From assembly GCA_029959085.1 (NCBI GenBank), contig JARWIR010000005.1, positions 38,371,350 through 38,435,349 on the forward strand: a DNA stretch of 64,000 nucleotides. Reading direction: 5' to 3'. The notes beneath the pieces are model-generated. The model saw nothing but the letters and a program-made list of their open reading frames with translations. It had not been told where the DNA came from and made no database searches. A program made the position numbers and the translations under genes. The stretch's first letter is position 1; the number at the start of each line of letters is the position of its first letter. Positions 33,094 to 45,806 of this stretch are shown here, piece after piece. The stretch comes from Nemophila menziesii. Taxonomy: Eukaryota > Streptophyta > Magnoliopsida > Boraginales > Hydrophyllaceae.

Positions 33094-34642
33094 TGGTGTC
33101 GCCTAGGGTGTTAGAAAAATAAGATAAATATAAGCCAGAAAACAATGTACTATCACCCTAGACAAGCACGGTACTACAAGTATTACAGGAGGTATGCAAT
33201 TTTTAATGATAAGTGAAGTTCGTTCTCAGGGACTTAATGTGTTATACGAATGGGTAAATAATAACGAGTGAGAAGTAAATAATTAAAAGACAGGATAATA
33301 AAGAGAATAATTTCGAGATTAACAATTAAACTAAGGAAAATAAAAGACAATAAAATTAATACGAAGAAAAATGAGATGAGAAGTATAGCTTAGGTTTTGC
33401 TAGTATGCACTAATTCTCCTAATTCTTTCTATCAAATCTAGTTAATAAGGGAGATAATTAGCTCTTAGATACTTAGTCAGGATTCTAAATTCCCATACCT
33501 TAGACCTTGAGAGCGACTAAGGGGGCTATGGGCACATCATGAGGCAGTCTAAACTTAGGATTATCAAACGCTACTAAGGTCCTAAGCAATTCAATTCCAA
33601 ACATGATGATAGTGATTATATTATACCCTAATGACTATCTAGCTAGAATTAGTGTTGTCAAGACCAATATCGACACTAGACGTTATGTGGTGTTTCAATA
33701 ATTAGACACCCAGTTAAGGTGAACATCTAACTACTATTAAGAAAGCCTAAAATGATCAGTTCTAGGACAGGCAATAAATCAAAACACATAAACAAATATA
33801 TATGTAAGAAGCTAATATCAGATTAAAACATGTAATTCCCAAAGAAACTTAGATAGAAAGAAATTAGAATTCATAGTTTTTATATGATGCAAAACCCAAG
33901 CTATGGGAAGTTTAGTTCATACCTGAAGGAAATAAACTAAAAGAAATAATAAAAGACATCATCTTGCTCTCTACAATAACTTTGATGAATAAAACCCTAA
34001 GGACTAATTACTATGAGGCAAGGATGAACAAGGATGATTTTACAAGTGATATAAGGGTGTATTTATAGGTGTATAGAAGCCCTAATTCGTTTTCTTGAAG
34101 GAGAAGGTAAGTAGTGGACTCCAAGCCCAACTCAAATTCGTAACCCTAAAACATGGAATCAGGCCCATTTTTGTTTTGGTCCTAGCAGCTTCAATACGCA
34201 TCCGTTTGACGCGTATGAGTAGTTGAAATTTATCGTCTCGAAAAGATCTCCAACTTTGCTCTTGACCGTTTCTCCAAATTCCAGACCAATTTTGAGATAT
34301 AAGCTGATTTGTGGTCGTGGGTGATGAAATTCAGGATTATGACAGCTTTTCCTTTTCCATGATTTTAGCTTTTCTTTCCTCATCTCCAATTACCATGCTT
34401 ATCTCTTTCCATATATATCTTAGTATTTGACTTGGAATCTAATTAATCTCCATAATTATCTTTAAAGCTTCACACTAAATAAATAATTAAACCCAATATG
34501 CTCTAAAAATAATAATTTACTAAATCAAGACTCAAAATAGAAAAGTGTAGCATTTCTCAAGAAAATCGACTAATATGACTTCTAAATCACTAAAAATGAT
34601 GTCTCCAACTAGGATTGATTCATGACAAATAGGGAGACATCA
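33094..34642 (-). repeat. Element B 3' LTR
   Basis: 1549 bp, reverse complement TGATGTCTCC to GGCGACACCA. Compared with 41513-43061, differences cluster in the first ~230 bases in plus coordinates (the R/U5 end) and are sparser after that. Confidence 0.9.
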
Positions 34643-34678
34643 AGACCCCCAACTCAAAGTTGTATCGTCTCGATACAA
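34643..34678 (-). promoter_or_regulatory. Element B polypurine tract and hairpin
   Basis: On the minus strand TTGTATCG-AGA-CGATACAA (34678-34660) abuts TTTGAGTTGGGGGTCT and the LTR start. The stem has the same 8-3-8 geometry as in A but a different, still fully paired sequence. Confidence 0.85.
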
Positions 34679-35242
34679 TAAAGATAAAAACAAAAGGAAG
34701 TCTCTAAATACACACCTAGGTAATATTAACACAATAGGAAGAACATAGCAGAATATATAGAATAGACATAAAGCAAGTACTCATAAAATTTCATGCAGTA
34801 ATATTCACAAGCTACATACCTGTACACTTCTCATATCCATAGTCAACACGGTTTTGATTTCAAGATCAAATTAGTTTCGCAATGTAAGAAGGATTGGGAC
34901 TTTACTCAGTTCACCAAGGAAGCTATAGATTGTTCATCGAACTTCACTAGTATCTAAAGATCCATTTAACTACTCTCTATTGGCTCAATCACTTCTCAAT
35001 TACATAGCAAAGAATCAAAAGGTCTTTAAGGTTGTAATTTAGGCTTAGGGACGTTATGATAGTATATTTGGATAATTTAGAGTGAGCTTTTGGCTCTCTC
35101 CTCACTAGCCATCAACGAATCGCCCTAGAGCTTGAGTTACTCTCATAAAACGTCTCTCACTCATCCCAATGAGTTCTTTGATGCACAATTTAGCATCCCC
35201 AATAACCCAATTAAAGCATAGGATGTTCACATAAAAATTCCA

Positions 35243-35428
35243 CTTTGCCGGTCCGAATATATATTCTTTTCAAATCAATTTTTTTCCCTTTTGTATAGCT
35301 ATGACTCTCTTTTTAATGTTGAGATATCACGCTATTTTGTCATATATATATATTTTCTTTTCTTTTTATGCTCTTGTTGGCAAATTTAGCTCGTAGCTTC
35401 TTTTTCATTCACTATTACCCCGGCAAAG
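35243..35428 (-). other. Stem-closed domain (element B)
   Basis: CTTTGCCGG and CCGGCAAAG bound the segment, as in A at 18079-18254. The interior is less conserved. Confidence 0.65.
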
Positions 35429-36114
35429 GGTTACAATATAATCCTGTGAATCATCATCAATATAAAGAACAGAGCACAATTAATAAACTCAAAAAATCCC
35501 ATAATGGTGGACCCACCACCCCAAACTCAAGCTCTAAAACAATTGTCTATGCATCGTGATTCGAGTGCATGTCATATGGAAAAGTCCTATAATCTAAAGG
35601 GATATGGCTTATAATGTGTTTCAATATAAAGCTTTAGAAAGGCTAGAAAGGGCTGAGAAGGATATATCATATAAAATCAAATAACAAGGTGAGAAGGTAT
35701 AAAAAGGCTTCAAGTGGTTTCAATATGAAAGAACTGCCTTAATCATTTTCTATACCATGCAATTTCGTTATTTTCTTACCTTTAGCACTTTCATCAAATG
35801 GGTTTGTCAACTAGCTTGGATCTCACGGCCTACACACTTCTCAAGGGTCCCTGAGATCGAACATACTTTCTATCGCATTGTTTACTAATCTCTTCTTTAC
35901 TATCAATGTGTGTTTTCCTGCAAATACTCAAAGCATACAAATAGCATAGCTCATAAACATACTACTTACTATCATCAATTCACTGAGCTTATGCTTCCAA
36001 GCTATTAAACACACTCTACATCTAATTCCCATGTATCAAAAATTTTAATTTCTACCTAAAAACAGAAAAAATGGAGATGAGAGACAACGAATCCCCACAC
36101 CCCAACTCAAAAAT

Positions 36115-36134
36115 GAGCCGTGTCCCCACGACTC
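36115..36134 (-). other. GNRA-capped hairpin (element B)
   Basis: Minus strand GAGTCGTG-GGGA-CACGGCTC. One substitution relative to A converts a T-A pair to a G-U wobble, so pairing is kept. Confidence 0.8.
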
Positions 36135-36314
36135 AAAAAGACTCGATACAGAAATTAAAATTAAAAGATAAAGCATTTACAGAAATGGTAAGGAAGAAAG
36201 AGAACATACTCTCGAGGCTTATTGCCTTGCCTTATCGACATCCAAGATAGGATTTGCTTGATCTTTCTTTAATTGCTCAAGGAGTGTCATGATGTGCACT
36301 TGATTAGCTTTGAT

Positions 36315-37280
36315 TTATGCCACATAATTGGCTAAGGAAGGTTGAGCTGCATCGAAATTGTTTAAACGCTCCTCCATTTTCTCTTGCCAACTTTGCTCCT
36401 TTTCTTCTTTCGAGATTTGCGTAGAAACCGCTCCTCTCAAGACTTTCATGATCCAAGCATTATCAATATAACTCTTTTTAAATTCCAGATTCTCTTTTTC
36501 ACCCAATATTACATTCGCTTTTTGCATAAGACACGTGATCATAGTAGGATATTTAACATTATAAACTGATTTAGGAGAGACCGAAAATCGCATCACCTCC
36601 TTATAGATCAACTGTGCCACATCCACTTCTCCTCCTCTCAAAATACAGTCCAAAAGTAGAGCGTTCTTCTTAGTCACATCCAAAGTTCTTGTGTTTCCAA
36701 AGACATTAGGAATAAGGAAATTGTGCCAAACTCTAGCATCTGATTGAAGATATTTGTAAGGCCAAGGTGCCTTCAATTCTCCCTTATGTGATTGCACTTT
36801 CTCCTTGTCTAAAACATGCTCAAAAAGTAATTCCTCATCAAAGATTTTTCGTTTAGCCACCGCTTCACTGTACTTGCAAGGTCCAATTAATTTCTTAAAC
36901 TGGAAGTGGTTTCTAATCTCATCAACTGTGAAAGGAACTAACTTTCCTCTAATCGGAACACAACCTTCACTATCTCGGCTATAGAGGCCTAAATAGAAAT
37001 TTAAAACTAATTCACAACATAAATCAGAACGTCTTACCATGAACGTAGACCAACCCAATCTTTCACCTAGCTCCAAGAATCTCTTATACTCTCCTGTACC
37101 AACTTCTTCATCGAATACTTTCTCATAAGCAAAAGGTAGTTCCTTTAATTGTTTTTCTGCAGAAGCTATCAAGGCCTTTGAAGCTTCCTCTTTATAAACG
37201 GGTGTAGGACCTTTGAATAAAAGAGGTTGTGTTCTCTTCTTGGAATAAAGTTGAACCCTTTTTCCCATTAAATCAAACAT
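36315..37280 (-). CDS. Env-position ORF, plant-transposon-protein-like, 321 aa
   Basis: The open frame starts MFDLMGKRVQLYSKK. The segment at about residues 78-125 (RRSDLCCELVLNFYLGLY, then GCVPIRGKLVPFTVDEIRNH) resembles the domain found in the second ORF of Athila-type elements and in many 'putative plant transposon protein' entries, where a pattern EFYxNL...VRGxxVxFs..xIN is typical. No signal peptide or membrane segment is evident, so it is not a classical envelope protein. The conserved upstream start (ATGACT near 37415-37430, after TTTGAGTTGGGGGTC) is separated from this frame by stops, so the 5' end is decayed. Function unknown. Confidence 0.6.
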   Translation of the reverse strand: MFDLMGKRVQLYSKKRTQPLLFKGPTPVYKEEASKALIASAEKQLKELPFAYEKVFDEEVGTGEYKRFLELGERLGWSTFMVRRSDLCCELVLNFYLGLYSRDSEGCVPIRGKLVPFTVDEIRNHFQFKKLIGPCKYSEAVAKRKIFDEELLFEHVLDKEKVQSHKGELKAPWPYKYLQSDARVWHNFLIPNVFGNTRTLDVTKKNALLLDCILRGGEVDVAQLIYKEVMRFSVSPKSVYNVKYPTMITCLMQKANVILGEKENLEFKKSYIDNAWIMKVLRGAVSTQISKEEKEQSWQEKMEERLNNFDAAQPSLANYVA

Positions 37281-37865
37281 AGCCGGCTTACCTCCTTCCT
37301 AAACATCGATTTTACCCTTTGAATTGGAACTAGAACCTTTGTTACTTGATTTCTTCTCAATTGAACCCAATACCTTGCTTTTCTTCACCTCCCTCGTGTT
37401 AGATAATGTTTATGTTCTTTTAGTCATCTCAATTGACCCCCAACTCAAAGCTTTAACAACTCTTGAAATTTGAACTTTTGAATTATTGGTTGAACAAGCT
37501 TGATTTGGTTTAGGATAGGTGAATTGATGATGAATCTCTATGTGGGTAAGATGATTTCTTGATGGATTGGTATGGATTTAAGAAATTGTAGGATGAATTT
37601 TGAAACTTTGAGCTTTTGATTCTCCAATCTTATGTGTTTGGTGAGAATTGGATGATTGAATCTCCTTTGTAATGATGTGGAGAGAAGCTTTGATGTGTTT
37701 CTATGATAATTGGGTAGTGTTTTGGTGTTTGGGGAAGGTTTGAATGAGCTTCAATGGAGTTGGGAGAGGTTTGGAGAAGAAAGAGAGGCTTAAGGATCAA
37801 TAATTTCGGAATATACCCACCTCTTTCTCTCTTATAACCTAAAAACAAAGCTTGTTTCTCTCTCC

Positions 37866-38240
37866 AGCGGCGCTGGGCGGCATACCGGCCGTGGGGCCCG
37901 GCATGCCGGTGCTGGAGCTGCTGATTCCCGAGTTACGTCAAAATACCCAAGACCTAGACACGTGGGCACGGGTTTTCTTCTGGCCGGCATACCGGTGCTA
38001 GGGCCCGGCATGCCGGTGCTGCTGATGTTCGACTTGGGACCTCTCGGCAATGAACACGTGGTGATACCTGTGGGCACGGGTTTTGATCTGGCCGGTATAC
38101 CAGAGATTTCGCCCGACATGCCGGTGGTGACTTCTCTCGATTCTGGACCTCTCGGCATAAAACCCGTGGCTTACCCCGAGGACTCGGGTTTTCTGCTCGC
38201 CGGTATACCGGAAATAATGGCCGACATGCCGGTGAGGCAG
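37866..38240 (-). repeat. Palindrome island of element B
   Basis: Two to three units of about 130 bp, each pairing GGCATACCGG or GGTATACCGG with a GCCCGGCATGCCGG-like palindrome, and sharing the phrase GGGCACGGGTTTT. Position (between gag-pro stop and second ORF) and CCGGCATGCCGG core match the island of element A although the surrounding sequence differs. Confidence 0.8.
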
Positions 38241-38412
38241 TCTGAATATTCCATAAACTTGCGTTTTTCCTCCCAAACTCGATTTCTCTAACACCTAAAC
38301 ATCAAAAACACTAATACCTTTCTCAAATATGCAATATCAACTAAAAACAACTAAACTAAACATAAACTAAAAACGTAAAAAACGTAAAAAGCATAAAAAC
38401 ATAAAAGAATTG

Positions 38413-38463
38413 CGGGTTGTCTCCCGTACAACACTTTTATTTAACGTCTTTTAAAGTTAGACG
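38413..38463 (-). other. Post-stop hairpins (element B)
   Basis: Minus strand: CGTC-loop-GACG (38463-38445), then CGGGAGACAACCCG (38426-38413), whose outer C-G pair replaces the T-A pair of element D. Confidence 0.7.
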
Positions 38464-38474
38464 CATTACCTCTA

Positions 38475-41352
38475 TCAAGATTTGCGAATATAGCCTCCCC
38501 AACAACGAGTAAGGCTATGAACGTCAACTAATCTGCGTTTGATCCCCTTTTTGGGTCGAATTTCTATCACCTTAGCTGAAACAACCTTAGTGATAATGAA
38601 TGGTCCCATCCACGAGTCTTTGAAACTACGTGGCCTATTTTCACGTTTGTGAGCTTTCCATAGAACTTCATGGCCAACCCCAAACTCAATGTTTGGCTCA
38701 GTATCCAGTATCCACAGGTTTTACATGGATCTTCTCTGTAGGGACTTTATGATGTGAATGGTTGTGGATGACAGGAACGATTGGAACTAACTTCCTTGGT
38801 TTCTTACCCAAGACATAGAAGGTCTCGTATACGTTCTTAGCATGAAGGGTAATGGTCCCTTCTGGGAAGTTGATGACACTTTGACTTGTGTCCATGAAAG
38901 GCCGTCCAAGTATGATTGGAACCTGCTTATCTACATCAAACTCAAGTATAACAAAGTCAGTAGGGATGGCGATACTACCTGCTCGGACAAGAACGTCCTC
39001 CACTGTTCCCCATGTCTTGGTAACTGAGTTGTCAGCGAACTACAACTTCACTGGAGCTTTCTCTGATTTCTTAAGTCTAAGTCTCTCGAACACGGATTTA
39101 GGCATAAGATTCACACCAGAACCCACATCGTACATAGCTTTCACCTTGAGCATACCATTTATTTGAATAGGAAGGTTAAAACTTCCCGGATCTTTGAGCT
39201 TCATTGGTAACTCTCTTTCACTTCTTCTTGAGACTCTCAGGTTCTCTCTTGGGGTTTCTACACTCGCTTCTTTCTCAGGAATAACTTGCGTAAAAACTTG
39301 TTGCGGTGTAAGCCCTTTCTTCGCAATCTCAAGCATTTGGGCATTGATATTTTCAGGAGTGTATGCCTCTACAAATGTCTTGAGTTCAGTGTCATCCTTT
39401 GGATTTGTATTAGGGATAGTTGATGACATTGTTTGAACAACAGGTGGAGATTCCACCTTCTCTTCTTCTTTCTCTTCTTGCACAGCAGGTGCAACTTCAA
39501 CTTCAACTCTTGGTTCCTCCTTTGAGGCTTCTTCCTCTTTCTCTTTAGCCAACTCAGCTTAAAAATCCATAACCGATCTAATCTCCTCTTGCATATCCTT
39601 CAGAAGCTGTATAAATTTGGATTTATCTGAATCTTCCTCCACATCACTCTCAGAACAGTTAGAGTCCACGAGGCTAGACTTGGTTGGTTCTTCTTAGGTA
39701 CTTGGAACCTCCACGACACTAACAGCAGCATGTGGTACTTCCTTTTCTTCTTCAATTTCAAGGCAAATAGCCTTACAAGCTTCGAACCCAACATTGTCAT
39801 CACCTCATTCGATAGCCTTCAATTCTTTTTGTTCCATAATGTTTGTTAGAACTTTGTTCATTTGTTCTACTTGAGTATCTAAAATCTGAATTGAAGCTCC
39901 TTGTTCTCGTAACTTCTCGCTCTGAGCGTCCACCTTCGTGGTCAAAAGATCCATGATTTTTGTTAATTGTTGATTATCCGCAGTTCCCTCTTGAGGATAC
40001 TGTGGTAAGGCTTTCTGATCTAATGAATCGGCATAGGCATCTTGAACAGGTTGTTGTGGGGGAGCAGGTCTATTCTGATATTGATTTTGATACTGACCTC
40101 TTGGTTGGAAAAATTTGTTCTGGGGACGTGGTTATTAATGACCAGGATTAGCGGCCCCTTGAGGATTTGAATACTGCATACCCGGATGGTTTCGGTTACC
40201 AAATTGATAACCTCCTCGGTTGGATATGAAATATTAAGATTGTGGATTTCCTTCGCACTCTTCCCAAGTATGATTATTAACCCCAGATTGTTGACAACCT
40301 TGTGCTTCTTGCACTACATTTGCTGCGGCTAAATTTTCCTGCATCTCAAGCTTAAGTTCTTTGATTTGATTCTCTAATGCGGATATTTAAGTTGAGTTTG
40401 CAGTTTCCGCGTCTAAACGAAGCGTACCTTGGGTCTTTGCTACAGGAGCTCGCGAAGATGGCCAACTCCTTTCTTGTTCAATAATATTTTCTAAAACCTC
40501 GGTAGCCTCAGCAGGATCCATGGACACGAAATTCCCTTTCCCAATGTTATCCACCTTCAATCTACCTTCTCTGTTGATACCTTCATAAAATATAGCTAAC
40601 TGTAGAGAGGGGGTATAACCATGGAGCGGACATCTAGCTAACTTCTGTTGAAACCTTGTCCATGCTTCTCCTACTTCTTCTCCATCTTCTTGACAAAACT
40701 TTGCAAGCTCGCTTTGGTCTTTGAGTCTCATACTCTTCAGATGAAAACAATTAAAGAAAGCGGCTTGAAGTTCAGTCCATGAATTAATTTTCCCTGGTGG
40801 TTGCTTATCTAGCCACTCACCAGCTCTACCGTTCAGAAAAAACGAAAACATATGACAATACAGTTGCTCGCGTGTAATGCCTGAAGTAACATAAGCATCA
40901 CAAATCTGCATAAACTTCTGAATCGCTCTTACCAGATTTTGAATTGTTGTACCACTGTAGAGTCCAAAACTTTGAAACTGACTGAGCATTCCCGGATCGG
41001 GTCTAAATTTGATATTTTGGATCTCCGGAGGACGGTAACCTATCGGTTGAACATGAAACGACACTCTCAAGCCAGGAAGGTCTTGTTCAACTTGGTTCTG
41101 ATTAACATTGTTGTGCCCGTTACCTCTTCCTAGTGGTTGTTGTCCTTGTTGTTGTCCTCCAGGTGGGACAAGTGGAGGTGGTCCCCCTAGTGGAACGAAT
41201 GGTTGTCCTCCAGGTGGGATCAGTGGTGGATCTAACTACTCTTGTACGCCTGCCATAGCTCTTCTTAAGGCTCTTTCCTCTTGAACACGTTTATTGTAAG
41301 GTCTAAAGCTCCTCTTAGGCTCCAGTAACGGAGGCCAAGAATTAAACACTGT
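38475..41352 (-). pseudogene. Element B gag-protease with integrase-like tail, decayed
   Basis: The start codon has become GTG near 41352 and there are several stops. Capsid coding is at 40387-41070 (KFRPDPGMLSQFQSFG). The zinc knuckle has lost its second Cys (CQQSGVNNHTWEEC near 40260). An acidic linker is followed by the protease, split over 39040-39552 and 38698-39003 (DVGSGVNLMP, then IILGRPFM). The end reads SWMGPFIITKVV...LTRCWGGY and stops at 38475, the same tail as element A. No RT, RNase H or integrase core. Confidence 0.88.
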
Positions 41353-41488
41353 GAAACCTGAAAAAGACTACAGCAAACCACAAGCGTAAATCCGGAAAAA
41401 CAAAAACTAAATACTGAAAAATAAAAAATAAAAATTAACTAAAAACTACTACTCGAAATAGATAACTCATACGCTAACGAGACACAAG

Positions 41489-41506
41489 TCCCCGGCAGCG
41501 GCGCCA
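41489..41506 (-). promoter_or_regulatory. Element B primer-binding site
   Basis: Minus strand TGGCGCCGCTGCCGGGGA, the same tRNA-Asp-type site as in A and D. Confidence 0.85.
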
Positions 41507-41512
41507 AAAACT

Positions 41513-43061
41513 TGGTGTCGCCTAGGGTCCTAGAAAACTAAGATAAATATAAGCCAGGAAACTATGTACTTTCACCCTAGACAAGCACAGTACTGCAAGT
41601 ATTACAGGACGTATCCAAGTTTTAATGGTAATTGAAATTCGTTCTCAGAGACTTAACGTGTTATAGGAATGGGTAAATAATAACTAGTGAGAAGTAATTA
41701 ATTAAAAAACAGGAAAATAAAGAAAATAATTTCGAGATTAACAATTAAACTAAGGAAAATAAAAGACAATAAAATTAATACGAAGAAATATGAGATGAGA
41801 AGTATAGCTTAGGTTTTGCTAGTATGCACTAATCTTCCTAATTCTTTCTATCAAATCTAGTTAATAAGGGAGATAATTAGCTCTTAGATACTTAGTCAGG
41901 ATTCTAAATTCCCATACCTTAGACCTTGAGAGCGACTAAGGGTGCTACGGGCACATCATGAGGCAGCCTAAACTTAGGATTATCAAACAATACTAAGGTC
42001 CTAAGAAATTCAATTCCAAACATGATGATAGTGATTATATTATACCCTAATGACTATCTAGCTAGAATTAGTCTTGTCAAGACCAATATCGACACTACAC
42101 GTTATGTGGTGTTTCAATAATTAGACACCCAGTTAATGTGAACACCTAACTACTATTAAGAAAGCCTAAAGTGATCAGTTCTAGGACAGGCAATAAATCA
42201 AAACACATAAACAAATATATAGGTAAGAAGCTAATATCAGATTAAAACATGTAATTCCCAAAGAAACTTAGATAGAAAGAAATTAGAATTCATAGTTTAT
42301 ACATGATGCAAAACCCAAGCTATGGGAAGTTTAGTTCATACCTGAAAGAAATAAACTAAAAGAAATAATAAAAGACATCATCTTACTCTCTACAATAACT
42401 TTGATGAATAAAACCCTAAGGACAAATTACTATGAGGCAAGGATGAGCAAGAATGATTTTACAAGTGATATAAGGGTGTATTTATAGGTGTATAGAAGCT
42501 CTAATTCGTTTTCTTGAAGGAGAAGGTAAGTAGTGGACTCCAAGCCCAACTCAAATTCGTAACCCTAAAACATGGAATCAGGCCCGTTTTTGTTTTGGTC
42601 CTAGCAGCTTCAATACTCATCCGTTTGACGCGTATGAGTAGTTGAAATTTATCGTCTCGAAAAGATCTCCAACTTTGCTCTTGACCGTTTCTCCAAATTC
42701 CAGACCAATTTTGAGATATAAGCTGATTTGTGGTCGTGGGTGGTGAAATTCAGGATTATGACAGCTTTTCCTTTTCCATGATTTTAGCTTTTCTTTCCTC
42801 ATCTCCAATTACCATGCTTATCTCTTCCCATATATATCTTAGTATTTGACTTGGAATCTAATTAATCTCCATAATTATCTTTAAAGCTTCACACTAAATA
42901 AATAATTAAACCCAATACGCTCTAAAAATAATAATTTACTAAATCAAGACTCAAAATAGGAAAGTGTAGCATTTCTCAAGAAAATTGACTAATATGACTT
43001 CTGAATCACTAAAAATGATGTCTCCAACTAGGATTAATTCATGAAAAATAGGGAGACATCA
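41513..43061 (-). repeat. Element B 5' LTR
   Basis: 1549 bp. It has a TATA-type CTATAAATACACCC on the minus strand near 42480-42493. The U3 end has the TGATGTCTCC...GGAGACATCA inverted repeat. Confidence 0.9.
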
Positions 43062-43494
43062 GCCGGTATATATATACTAGTCAGGACTCTAGTATCTCCT
43101 AGCCCCCTGTCGGGTGGACCTAGGAGCTATCCTAAGGTAAGATAAACCCCTCTAAGGTAGTAAATTTACTTACGGATGTGAAGTTCTTTACCTCTTTGGC
43201 TATGTGATTAGTCAAGCCTGTCGGTCAATAACGGACATCACACAGATATTACCTAAGTCTGTAATCAAACCCCCTTGTCGGATGATCACTTCGCCACTGA
43301 AGTGAATAGCCTAATTACTCAAACTTATTTCTAATTGATCAGAAAAGAAATAATAAACAAGCGTAATATAATATCCAGTATAAAATACCCAACTTAGATT
43401 TAATCATAAATCCCAAATTCGGAAATATAAATCAATTAACCTAGGGTTTCAACGCATTTATTGCGATTCTAAAGTACTAAGAAATTTAGCTCAT
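43062..43494 (-). mobile_element. Element C 3' LTR, piece 2
   Basis: It continues piece 1 after the B insertion and matches 57950-58360 of the C 5' LTR. It includes motifs such as CCCCCTGTCGGGTGGAC. Ends at the CTCAT target of element D. Confidence 0.88.
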
Positions 43495-45079
43495 TGGTGG
43501 TCCTTTGTGTGTTCTAAATAAATGCAAATAATAATCGAACCACAACCGCAAGTGTACGGTTGTCCCAAGTAATATAGTTGATAAAACAGATTCGTTCCAA
43601 GGACGGGATGGTTGACTACAATGCTTATCTATTAATGATTGATTGCACTTATGAAAGTAAGTAAAAGATATATTGATTGTTTGTTTGTTTTTATTATTCT
43701 AAGTAATGAAAGACTAAATGGAAAATGCAATTAAATACTAAAATGCAAGTAAATAAATGTGAAACGCAAGTATGAGAAGGTAGTACTTGAGAACGCAAGG
43801 ATCCTCCCAATCTTATTTCCTAACTTATGTTGTTTAAGGGCTAAATTGGTCAATTACAATGGTCGGGATTCTAAATTCCTTATACCCCCGTCAGGGTGGA
43901 CTATAAGGCGATCCTAAAGTGTCACTAGTCCCGTCAGGGTAAATATGATCCACCGTTGGATGTTTAAGATTTAATACCTCATTGGCCCTAGAATTAGCTA
44001 AGTTCGTCAGAATCAATAGCTTCTATCCTAGATTAAATAAATGGTTCTGTATTTAAACCCTCCGTCAGGATGATCCAATTGCCACTAATTGGAATAGCCT
44101 AAATACTAACACCTGTTCCTAGTTCATGACGCTAAAAACAGTAAAATAATCTCAATTTATTGAAAAGAGTAAAAGCCCTAATCTAGTTTAATTTAACAGA
44201 AACCCAAATTCAACATTCGTTATTCAATAAAATTGGGATTCACCCATTGTTTGTTCTCAAGCACTATGAATTGTTTAGCTCATATTAAAAAGAAATATTA
44301 AATTAAAACAGAAAGAATTCATGTTCTTCAATTACAGAAATAAAAGATAGAACCTAATTAAGAATCGGGTTTGGCTGTGATTTGGAGAAGATGACTTTCT
44401 CCAGCTCTAAGCTTTCTCCTTTTCCTTACTTCTGACTTTCTCTCTGGACGCTCTCTTCTAATGATGATTTAATTTGAAGAATAAAATGAGAGGTACTGAA
44501 TAATGAGGTCTAAAGACCTATTTATAATCATAAAATCGGATTAGGGCTTTTACTTAAGGATTAAGTAAAAATTAGAAAAGCCCAAGTCCACTAATTAAGC
44601 CCAAATCCCGTAACTGCTGATACACCTTCACTAAAACGGCTTTTCCCGCTTCGTTATGACCCCGATTTACCTCATTCCAGTTGCTAAAGTTCCGTAACTC
44701 GATATGGAACATAATCTCTTCAAGGGTCAGCGGCTAAATCATCTCTTAAGCACCTCGAAATCAGCAATCTATGGCCTGGAAAATAGATTTTCAGCTCTAA
44801 AAATAATATCTTCGGGATTTATCTTTAAGTCTTGACTCCATATCATGATCTTTGACTTTCTCCTCGGATTCCTCTTCTAGCTAACATCTAAAACCTGTAA
44901 ACTTTACACTAAAAATACCAATATTACGCGCAAAAGTTTAATAAATCAAAATTACTAGAAATAAAATGGAAATTCCGGATTATTGCATATTAGCACCAAA
45001 AGTCTATCTAAATAATCAAATAAACACCAAAAATGATGTCTCCCAATGGCATAAAATTAGAAGATTTAGGGAGACATCA
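43495..45079 (-). repeat. Element D 3' LTR
   Basis: 1585 bp, minus strand TGATGTCTCCC to GGACCACCA. Inverted repeat at its U3 end extends to 11 bp (CCC with GGG). Confidence 0.93.
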
Positions 45080-45115
45080 AGACCCCCAACTCAAACCTTT
45101 GTCGTCCCGACAAAG
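45080..45115 (-). promoter_or_regulatory. Element D polypurine tract and hairpin
   Basis: Minus strand CTTTGTCG-GGA-CGACAAAG (45115-45097) followed by GTTTGAGTTGGGGGTCT, identical to element A. Confidence 0.85.
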
Positions 45116-45647
45116 CAAAACTAAATAAAACAAGGGGAATGAAGTAGATGCAAGAGAAAATAGAAGCTAGCAAATAAACCCTAAAGCAATGCTAAAGATA
45201 AATCTCATATAGCAAACATTAAGAACTAACATATACATACACTAATCATGCAACATCAAACATAAATAATCTCAATCATAAAATTAAAGTCGCAATGCTT
45301 GAAGGTTACACTTGTACTCATCTCTGTATGATGGCTATAGGGTGGTCATTAATCCTAACTCGCTTTGAACGCTCCACCCAGCGTATTCCCTATCAACAGA
45401 ATCATAAATTCACTATGCACTTAGGAATCACGAGGTCTTTATGGTTTTAATAATGGCTTAAGGACGGTGTGGATGTATATTTGGTAAATTTGAAGTGAGC
45501 TTTTGGCTCTCTCCTCACTTACCATCAACAATGTCCTCGAGCTTGAGTTTACGCTCAAAAATATTCTCACTTACCCATTCGACGCGCTAATGTTGCGTCC
45601 CCAATGTCAACCCAAATGAGACTAAGATGAATTCCAAAAATATTCCA

Positions 45648-45806
45648 CTTTGCCGGTTGATTTTATTCTTTCTTTCTTTTTATTTTCTTTTTCATTTCTT
45701 CTCTTTTTTTTTGTACAAGATACCGATGACCATCATTTTGATGTGAAAAGTCATGTCTCTTATAATTTTTTTTTTTTTTTTTTTTTAAATTCAAATCCCG
45801 GCAAAG
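45648..45806 (-). other. Stem-closed domain (element D)
   Basis: CTTTGCCGG and CCGGCAAAG bound a purine-rich interior (minus strand) with the AGAGACATGACTTTTCACAT segment. Confidence 0.7.

Larger units (their letters stand above)
33094..43061 (-). mobile_element. Element B: complete non-autonomous Athila-like retrotransposon
   Basis: 9968 bp, minus strand, with 1549-bp LTRs and TSD GCCGG (33089-33093, 43062-43066). It contains a decayed gag-protease with integrase tail, a palindrome island and a 321-codon ORF in the env position. RT and integrase core are absent. The LTR copies differ at many sites, so it is older than A and D. Inserted into the 3' LTR of element C. Confidence 0.93.

Noticed and set aside
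37832..38294. Open frames in the island of element B
   Set aside because: Repeat-driven, as in element A; no frame conserved between islands.
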